This document shows, piece by piece, positions 5,677-10,503 of a DNA stretch of 10,503 nucleotides. Origin of the DNA: Candidatus Hydrogenedentota bacterium. GTDB taxonomy: Bacteria > Hydrogenedentota > Hydrogenedentia > Hydrogenedentiales > CAITNO01. Made by a program: the position numbers and the translations under genes. The DNA is taken from positions 1 through 10,503 of the forward strand of contig CAIXUF010001250.1 in NCBI GenBank assembly GCA_903922535.1, written 5' to 3'. The first letter of the stretch is position 1. Every line of letters begins with the position of its first letter. The notes under the pieces are model-generated. The model saw only the letters and a list, made by a program, of their open reading frames with translations, was not told where the DNA came from and searched no databases.

Positions 5677-6601
5677 CCAAAAGAAGAAACTTGGCAGGGG
5701 ACTCGGCGCGCTGCTGTCGGGCAACAGCGCCGCATTCCAGCCCGCGGCGCCGACCGCGCAGCGTTCCGAGGCGCCGCAGACAAGCGCGGAACCGCAGGCG
5801 CTGGCCGACGGTTCCATGCTGGTGCTGATTGATCCGGCCGAGGTGCTGCCCAACCCCAAACAGCCCCGCCGCCATTTTGACGAAGCCGCCCTGGCCGAAC
5901 TGGCGGACTCCATCCGGCGCGACGGCCTGCAGGAGCCCATCATCGTCCGCCGCGCGGGCGAGAAGTATGAACTGGTCAGCGGCGAGCGGCGCTGCCGCGC
6001 GAGCGTGCTGGCCGACCAGCGCGCGATTCCCGCCGTCTGCCGCGACGTCTCCGACCGCGACATGCTCCGGCTGGGGCTCATCGAAAACATCCAGCGCGAG
6101 GACCTCAACGCGATCGAGGTGGCGCAGGCCTACCAGGAACTCATCGCCGAATTCGGCTGGACCCAGGAACAGCTCGCCGACGAGGTGGGCAAGAAACGGG
6201 CCACCGTGACCAACACCCTGCGCCTGCTGCAACTGCCCGACGTGGTGCAGGAGCAGGTGGCCGACGGATCGCTGAGCATGGGCCACGCGCGCGCTCTCCT
6301 GGCGCTGCCGTCGCCGTCGGAACAGGCCGCCGTCGCGCGCAAGGCCATCGCCGAGGGGTTGTCGGTGCGGCAGGTGGAGCAAATCGCCGCGGCGCGGGCC
6401 GATCGGGCCGGCCGGGGCGCCGCCGCCAAGAAAGCACCGGAGAAGGACCCGAACGTGGTCGAGATAGAGGACAACCTGCGGCGCCGCCTGGGCACGAAAG
6501 TGGAGCTGCGCTCCGGCGACAACGGCCGTGGCCGCATTGAAATCGAATACGCCAGCCTTGATGAGCTTGACCGCCTGCTTGCCCTGCTGGGCAACCGGTG
6601 A
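5669..6601 (+). CDS. Chromosome-partitioning protein ParB (Spo0J family)
   Basis: CTP-dependent sliding clamp that loads at parS sites, spreads along DNA and stimulates the ParA ATPase. It has 310 residues, normal for chromosomal ParB. The N-terminal KKKLGRGLGALLSG (5-18) is the ParA-activating tail. The CTP-binding N-domain (about 50-145) contains GERRCRA (105-111), the arginine-rich box needed for spreading and nucleotide binding, and ENIQRE (139-144). The parS-reading helix-turn-helix is about 164-190 (WTQEQLADEVGKKRATVTN). After a charged linker (240-262), the C-terminal dimerisation domain (264-310) contains LRRRLGTKVEL and GRIEIEY. It starts at GTG with a good Shine-Dalgarno inside parA. 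No parS-like sequence (GTT-CACGTG-AAC core) was found in the window, so its loading site lies elsewhere. Confidence 0.97.
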   Translation: MADQKKKLGRGLGALLSGNSAAFQPAAPTAQRSEAPQTSAEPQALADGSMLVLIDPAEVLPNPKQPRRHFDEAALAELADSIRRDGLQEPIIVRRAGEKYELVSGERRCRASVLADQRAIPAVCRDVSDRDMLRLGLIENIQREDLNAIEVAQAYQELIAEFGWTQEQLADEVGKKRATVTNTLRLLQLPDVVQEQVADGSLSMGHARALLALPSPSEQAAVARKAIAEGLSVRQVEQIAAARADRAGRGAAAKKAPEKDPNVVEIEDNLRRRLGTKVELRSGDNGRGRIEIEYASLDELDRLLALLGNR

Positions 6602-6625
6602 TTCACTGAAGACAGGACTGAAAAC

Positions 6626-7897
6626 ATGTTTGACATCCGAATGGTCAGAAACGATCCCGAGAGCGTGCGCGGGGCCATGCGCCGCCGGCGCGCCAAAATA
6701 GACCTAGAGCCCGTGTTCGAGGTGGATGGACGGCGGCGCGCGCTCATCTTCGAAATGGAGCAGTTGCGGGCCGCGCAGAACCGCGCCAGCGAGGAAATCG
6801 CCGCAAAAAAACGCGCCAAAGAGGATGCCTCCGAGGCGATTGAGGCGTTGCGGTCGGTCAAGACACGCATCGCCGAACTGGAGGATCTGGTCCGCATCGC
6901 CGACGAGCAGTTGCAGGAATTCCTGCTCACCATGCCGAACTGCCCCGATGCGTCCGTGCCCGAAGGGGCCGATGACTCCGAAAACCGGGTGGAGCGCGTG
7001 TGGGGCGACATTCCAATATTCGACTTCACCCCCCGCGACCACGTTGAACTTGTGGAGGCGCTCGGCATTGTGGACTTCGAGCGCGCCGCCAAGATTGCCG
7101 GGGCGCGCTTCACCATCATGAAGGGGACCGGGGCGCTGCTCGAACGGGCGCTCATCAATTTCATGCTCGACATCCACACCCGCGAGCACGGCTACACCGA
7201 AATTTTCCCGCCGCTCATGGTCAATTCCGACTCCATGCGCGGCACCGGCCAGCTTCCGAAATTTTCCGCCGATCTGTTCAAGGTGCAGGACACCGACTAC
7301 TGGCTCATTCCCACGGCCGAGGTGCCCGTCACCAACATCCACCGCGACGAGATTCTTGACGACGCGCTGCTGCCCCTGCTGTACACGGCCTACACGCCCT
7401 GTTTCCGCAGCGAGGCCGGTTCCTATGGCAAGGACACCCGCGGCATGATCCGCCAGCACCAGTTCAACAAGGTGGAGATGGTCAAATTCACCCGGCCCGA
7501 GGACTCCTGGGACGAACTGGAGAAGCTTACGCGCAATGCCGAAGAGATCCTCCAGCGGCTGGGCCTGCCCTACCGCGTGGTCACGCTGTGCACGGGCGAC
7601 CTCGGGTTCTCCTCCGCCAAGACTTATGACATCGAGGTCTGGCTTCCCGCCCAGAACGCCTACCGCGAAATCAGCTCCTGCTCGAATTTCCTCGATTTCC
7701 AGGCGCGGCGGGCAAACATCCGGTTCCGTCGCGACAAGAAGCCCGAGTTCGTCCACACGCTGAACGGGTCCGGACTTGCCGTCGGCCGCACGGCCGTGGC
7801 CATTCTCGAGAACGGGCAGCGCGCGGACGGAACCATCGTGGTGCCCGAGGTGCTGCGCCCCTACATGGGCGGTCTCGACGCCATTCGGCCGGCATGA
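6626..7897 (+). CDS. serS: Seryl-tRNA synthetase
   Basis: Class II aminoacyl-tRNA synthetase that activates serine with ATP and charges tRNA-Ser (and tRNA-Sec where present) in the cytoplasm. It has 423 residues, the usual bacterial length. Residues 1-105 form the two-helix antiparallel coiled-coil arm that grips the long variable arm of tRNA-Ser; the opening [12 protein letters not shown] is canonical. The catalytic core shows TAEVP (230-234), a serine-binding loop; motif 2 [14 protein letters not shown] (260-273) with its ATP-binding Arg; EISSCSN (348-354); and motif 3 [11 protein letters not shown] (379-389) with Arg388. AGGA at 6614-6617 lies 8 bases before the ATG. It follows parB by 24 bases with no terminator and is followed by a sirtuin gene 10 bases later, so it probably shares the parA transcript. 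Confidence 0.98.
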   Translation: MFDIRMVRNDPESVRGAMRRRRAKIDLEPVFEVDGRRRALIFEMEQLRAAQNRASEEIAAKKRAKEDASEAIEALRSVKTRIAELEDLVRIADEQLQEFLLTMPNCPDASVPEGADDSENRVERVWGDIPIFDFTPRDHVELVEALGIVDFERAAKIAGARFTIMKGTGALLERALINFMLDIHTREHGYTEIFPPLMVNSDSMRGTGQLPKFSADLFKVQDTDYWLIPTAEVPVTNIHRDEILDDALLPLLYTAYTPCFRSEAGSYGKDTRGMIRQHQFNKVEMVKFTRPEDSWDELEKLTRNAEEILQRLGLPYRVVTLCTGDLGFSSAKTYDIEVWLPAQNAYREISSCSNFLDFQARRANIRFRRDKKPEFVHTLNGSGLAVGRTAVAILENGQRADGTIVVPEVLRPYMGGLDAIRPA

Positions 7898-7907
7898 GTC
7901 CGGCGGA

Positions 7908-8684
7908 ATGAACCGGCATGACATGACCGGCGGATTGTTCGCCGAAGAAGAGGCCTACACCGCCGCCGCGGACGCCATACGCGGTGCCGACCGTGTCGTG
8001 GCGGTCACCGGCGCGGGCATTTCGGTCGAGAGCGGCATCCCCGATTTTCGCAGTCCCGGCGGGCTTTGGTCGAAGTACCCCCCGCAGGAATACGCCACGA
8101 TTGAGGCATTCTACGACGACCCGGACAAGGTTTGGGAATTGTGGTATGAACTGGCGGAATCGCTGCAGGACGTCCAGCCCAACCCAGGCCACTATGCACT
8201 GGCTGAACTGGAGGAATTGGGGCGGCTGAGCGTGGTGGTCACCCAGAACATCGACGCACTGCACCGTGAGGCCGGAAACACTTCGGTGATTGAATACCAC
8301 GGCAGCGCCGACACGCTGTATTGTCCCGCCTGCCATCGCCGCCGTCCCATGGACCTGGGCCACCGTTCGCTGGGCGCGCCGCGCTGCGAGTGCGGCGGCT
8401 ATATGAAGCCCGATGTGGTCCTCTTTGGCGAACTCATTCCCGAGACAGCCCTTCATCTTGCCGATTCGCTTGCCCGCAACTGCGGCGTCATGATTATTGT
8501 CGGCACCTCCGCCACGGTCTATCCGGCGGCGGGACTCCCCTACATTGCCAAGGAGAACGGCGCATTCATCATTGAATGCAACACCGAGCCCACCCAGTTC
8601 ACCCGGACCATCACCGACATCTTCCTGCAGGGGCCCGCAGGAACGACCCTCCCCCGTCTGGTGGAAGAAGTGCGGACAAAATAA
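7908..8684 (+). CDS. Sirtuin (SIR2-family NAD-dependent protein deacylase)
   Basis: Removes acyl groups from lysine using NAD, giving nicotinamide and O-acyl-ADP-ribose; cytoplasmic. From ATG 7908 it has 258 residues, typical for bacterial single-domain sirtuins. Motifs are GAGISVESGIPDFRS (35-49) for NAD binding, TQNID (112-116), the catalytic HGS (His131), KPDVVLFGE (167-175) and VGTSATVYPAA (198-208). The zinc-ribbon cysteines are Cys139, Cys142, Cys160 and Cys162; the second pair is spaced C-x-C (CECGG) rather than the usual C-x-x-C. The Tyr-x-x-Arg pair that marks CobB/SIRT5-type desuccinylases is not seen in the matching helix (VWELWYELA), so plain deacetylase or another acyl preference is more likely; for that reason no cobB symbol is given. 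ATG 7923 is an alternative start. Frames open further upstream overlap serS and lack sirtuin content. It is the last gene of the presumed parAB unit. Confidence 0.95.
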   Translation: MNRHDMTGGLFAEEEAYTAAADAIRGADRVVAVTGAGISVESGIPDFRSPGGLWSKYPPQEYATIEAFYDDPDKVWELWYELAESLQDVQPNPGHYALAELEELGRLSVVVTQNIDALHREAGNTSVIEYHGSADTLYCPACHRRRPMDLGHRSLGAPRCECGGYMKPDVVLFGELIPETALHLADSLARNCGVMIIVGTSATVYPAAGLPYIAKENGAFIIECNTEPTQFTRTITDIFLQGPAGTTLPRLVEEVRTK

Positions 8685-8708
8685 ACGTGCGCTTGTCGCA
8701 CCACCGGA

Positions 8709-8737
8709 TTGGTTCGCACGGCATCCTCGGGTATACT
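8709..8737 (+). promoter_or_regulatory. Sigma70-type promoter for the small TPR gene
   Basis: TTGGTT (8709-8714), 17-bp spacer, TATACT (8732-8737), a strong -10 with a G just before it. The GTG start at 8773 is 36 bases below the -10. The promoter lies in the 88-base gap after the sirtuin gene and suggests the small gene is transcribed on its own. Confidence 0.55.
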
Positions 8738-8772
8738 TCAGTCAGGTTGCGGTGAATTGGAGATGCTGTCCT

Positions 8773-9198
8773 GTGAAGAACAACGAACTATACCTTCAGT
8801 ATCGTCAGGCCATTCAGTTGATTCGCGTCGGACGCTTTGGGGACTCGTTGCACATTCTGCGTGAAATTGACAGGGAACGGCCTGAGACCAAAAATGTGCT
8901 GTATGCCATGGCCGTGTGCTGCGAAATGCTCGGCCGGACCGACGAGGCGCTGGACCTGTGCGACGGGTTGATTGCCAGACATGAACACGCCAAGGCACGG
9001 CTCATCAAGGCGCGCATTGAAAAGGTCGCCTCCGAGCCCGATTTGCCGAAAACAGACCCGCTTGCCGATCTTGGCCTGAGAATGCCTCCGGCCGGCAATA
9101 CGGAGGCCCCTTCCCTCGCGGCGCCGGTTTCCGGAGGCGAACCCAAAGAACAGGCAGCCAGTCAGAACTGGCTTTTCGGATTCGGCAAGAAATCTTGA
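8773..9198 (+). CDS. Small TPR-like protein of unknown function
   Basis: A 141-residue soluble protein, not assigned to a named family. Residues 3-84 are helical with TPR character: AIQLIRVGRFGDSLHILREI (13-32) and AMAVCCEMLGRTDEALDLC (45-63) have the small-residue and Gly/Ala spacing of TPR helices, giving about two repeats. Residues 86-130 are a Pro/Ala/Glu-rich, probably disordered linker. The protein ends in NWLFGFGKKS, an aromatic-basic tail that could be a short binding motif. The start is GTG 8773, with GGAG at 8759-8762 ten bases upstream. An in-frame GTG at 8752 would add seven residues (VNWRCCP) but has a poorer ribosome site. It has its own likely promoter, is separate from the sirtuin gene and converges on dnaX. 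There is no signal peptide or membrane segment. A scaffold or adaptor role is a guess only. Confidence 0.75.
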   Translation: MKNNELYLQYRQAIQLIRVGRFGDSLHILREIDRERPETKNVLYAMAVCCEMLGRTDEALDLCDGLIARHEHAKARLIKARIEKVASEPDLPKTDPLADLGLRMPPAGNTEAPSLAAPVSGGEPKEQAASQNWLFGFGKKS

Positions 9199-9229
9199 CG
9201 CTCCCGCGGGCGTCCGCCATTTCCGCGAA

Positions 9230-9253
9230 GACGGGACCATCCCGGCAGCCGTC
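9230..9253. terminator. Weak hairpin between convergent genes
   Basis: CGGGA-CCA-TCCCG (9232-9244) is a 5-bp stem with a 3-base loop, inside a looser GACGG (9230-9234)/CCGTC (9249-9253) pairing that cannot form at the same time. It lies in the 63-base gap between the small TPR gene and the dnaX stop, and could end either transcript. On the dnaX strand it is followed by TCTTC. No T-run is present, so the call is tentative. Confidence 0.25.
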
Positions 9254-9261
9254 TTGGGCAA

Positions 9262-10503
9262 TTACTCCATGGGGGCGTCAGACTCTTCCAAGTCGCCGTC
9301 GTACAGCGTGCTTTCCATGTCCGGCGGGCGAATCTCCACCACCGCTTCCGGCCCCGCCGGGACGGCTTCCTCCGCCCCCACGCGCACGATGGTTCCGCGG
9401 AACACTTCCATGACCACCGCCAGACCGGGGTTTTCGCGCAGCAGGTCGGCAGCCTTGGCACGTTCCTTTTCGGCGGTATTCACGGTCTCCACGACGGGGT
9501 TGCCGCCGGTGGGGGGCGGTATGGCCGCGGACACTTGGGGTGCGGGAGGGGGGGGCTCGCTGCGCCTGGGAGACGCCGGGACCGTTGACGCTGATTCGGT
9601 CGGCCCGGCCTCAGGAGGGTTTGGACCGGGCCGTGGGACCGGCACCGGGGCGGCTGAGGCGCCGCCTCCCGGGACAATGCCGCCCGCGCCGAGCAGGATG
9701 AGTTTCTCCATGATGCTGTCGAGCGAGACCTCGACATCGACCTTGGCCAGCCTGATCAGCAGCGCCTCCAGCGCGGTGCGCTGGGCAAGCTGGGAGTCAT
9801 AGCCGTTGGTGAGCATGGCGAACTGCTCCACAAGGCGGATGAGCTTGACGGTCATGAATTTGTTCGCGCGGCCCCGCATTTCGGCGATTTCCTCGGGCGG
9901 CAGCCGCAGCAGTTCCGCGTCCGCACCCGCCTTGCACACAAGCAGATTGCGGAAATAGCGCAGGATCTCCTCGACAAACTGGGACAGATCCTTGCCCGCC
10001 GCCACGACCTCCTCGACGAGGATGAGCTGGCGGGCCACATCGCCCGCCGTCATGGCATCGCACAGGCCGTGCAGCACCCGCCAGTCCACCAGGCCCAGCA
10101 CTTCAAACACGGCCTGGAAGGTGATTTCCCCGTCGCAGTAGGTGATGAGTTCGTCCAGCACGCTTTCCGCGTCGCGCACGCCGCCCTCGGCGGCGCGGGC
10201 GATGGCGTAGAGCGCCTCGTCGGTGGCGCGCATGCCCTCGCGGTCCAGAATGCGGCGCAGCAGCACCACGATGTCGCCAATGGTCACCCGCCGGAAATCG
10301 TAGCGCTGGCAGCGCGAGACGATGGTCGCGGGTATCTTGTGCGCCTCGGTGGTGGCCAGGATGAAGATCGCGTGTGACGGCGGTTCTTCCAGGGTCTTGA
10401 GCAGCGCGTTAAAAGCGCCGGTCGACAACTGGTGCACCTCGTCGATGATGTACACCTTGTAGCGGCCGCTGGTCGGCACCATGCGCACATTGTCGCGGAT
10501 CTC
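9262..10503 (-). CDS. dnaX: DNA polymerase III subunit gamma/tau, N-terminus outside the window
   Basis: Clamp-loader ATPase subunit of the replicative polymerase. The reading frame runs to the window edge (first complete codon GAG at 10503-10501), giving 413 residues; roughly the first 100, with Walker A and the zinc-binding site, are missing. Counting from that edge: Walker B VYIIDEVH (17-24), LEEPP (38-42), sensor 1 FILATTEAHKIP (47-58), the arginine-finger SRC (63-65) and sensor 2 GGVRDAES (107-114). The collar domain extends to about 268. A Pro/Gly/Ala-rich linker (272-334) and a short C-terminal domain (about 340-413, with NPGLAVVMEVFRGTIVRV) follow, ending in an acidic tail. The C-terminal part is much shorter than E. 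coli tau domains IV-V. The linker carries a run of eight C on the coding strand (9548-9555). The GTG/ATG codons near 10480-10488 are internal, not starts. It converges on the small TPR gene; no ybaB or recR follows. Confidence 0.96.
   Translation of the reverse strand, partial: EIRDNVRMVPTSGRYKVYIIDEVHQLSTGAFNALLKTLEEPPSHAIFILATTEAHKIPATIVSRCQRYDFRRVTIGDIVVLLRRILDREGMRATDEALYAIARAAEGGVRDAESVLDELITYCDGEITFQAVFEVLGLVDWRVLHGLCDAMTAGDVARQLILVEEVVAAGKDLSQFVEEILRYFRNLLVCKAGADAELLRLPPEEIAEMRGRANKFMTVKLIRLVEQFAMLTNGYDSQLAQRTALEALLIRLAKVDVEVSLDSIMEKLILLGAGGIVPGGGASAAPVPVPRPGPNPPEAGPTESASTVPASPRRSEPPPPAPQVSAAIPPPTGGNPVVETVNTAEKERAKAADLLRENPGLAVVMEVFRGTIVRVGAEEAVPAGPEAVVEIRPPDMESTLYDGDLEESDAPME

Noticed and set aside
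5176..6382. Minus-strand open frames opposite parA and parB
   Set aside because: They are shadow frames of GC-rich genes, with Arg/Ser- or His-rich nonsense composition.
7776..7907. Longer sirtuin with an N-terminal extension reaching into serS
   Set aside because: The extra residues overlap serS in another frame and are Arg/Pro/Trp/Ser-rich without homology; ATG 7908 gives the normal family length.
6704..7924. Minus-strand open frame of 406 codons across serS
   Set aside because: It lies opposite an unmistakable seryl-tRNA synthetase, its translation is low-complexity His/Gly/Val-rich, and it has no supported start.
8497..8772. Longer version of the small TPR protein starting inside the sirtuin gene
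   Set aside because: The upstream part overlaps the sirtuin in another frame and looks like shadow sequence. A promoter at 8709-8737 and GGAG before GTG 8773 support the short form.

Overview
The window is about 10.5 kb of gene-dense, GC-rich bacterial chromosome. It carries mainly core genes: parA-parB chromosome partitioning, serS and dnaX. The intergenic spacers hold many short hairpin repeats. There is no tRNA, rRNA, CRISPR array, recognisable transposase or phage gene. The mix of core genes, a large membrane-anchored SGNH-hydrolase/TPR protein and small palindromic intergenic repeats suggests an uncultured, Gram-negative-type bacterium of the Hydrogenedentes/Planctomycetes kind. That placement is an impression from gene style, not a proof.

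Layout: (i) 1-147 holds an inverted pair of 20-bp hairpin units and the leader of the first gene. (ii) 148-1578 encodes an APC-superfamily amino-acid permease. (iii) 1579-1880 is a repeat-rich spacer with two compact hairpins, ending in a good sigma70-type promoter. (iv) 1881-4769 encodes a 962-residue protein with an SGNH/GDSL-like domain that contains a TPR insertion, followed by a long C-terminal TPR array. (v) 4918-6601 is parA-parB with an 8-bp overlap, followed 24 bp later by serS (6626-7897) and 10 bp after that by a sirtuin gene (7908-8684). These four genes look like one transcription unit from the parA promoter. (vi) 8773-9198 is a small gene with its own promoter, encoding a TPR-like protein. 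(vii) On the opposite strand, 9262 to the window end is the 3' part of dnaX, whose start lies outside.

The most unusual feature is a direct duplication. The parA promoter, its 5' leader and the first 27 parA codons (about 4830-4998) occur a second time at about 1794-1961, roughly 80-85 % identical by eye. In the second place the partial parA reading frame runs without a break into the SGNH/TPR gene. That gene therefore has a copied parA promoter and, if translation begins at the copied ATG, an N-terminus made from a decayed ParA Walker A segment fused in front of a membrane anchor. The whole promoter-plus-gene unit sits between two direct repeats just ahead of the intact parAB operon. An 11-bp palindrome (ATTGGACCAAT) lies where a ribosome-binding site would be expected and is unchanged in both copies.

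The rest is conventional: chromosome segregation (ParA ATPase, ParB CTPase/DNA clamp), seryl-tRNA charging, NAD-dependent protein deacylation and the DNA polymerase III clamp-loader subunit. No parS site was found inside the window.
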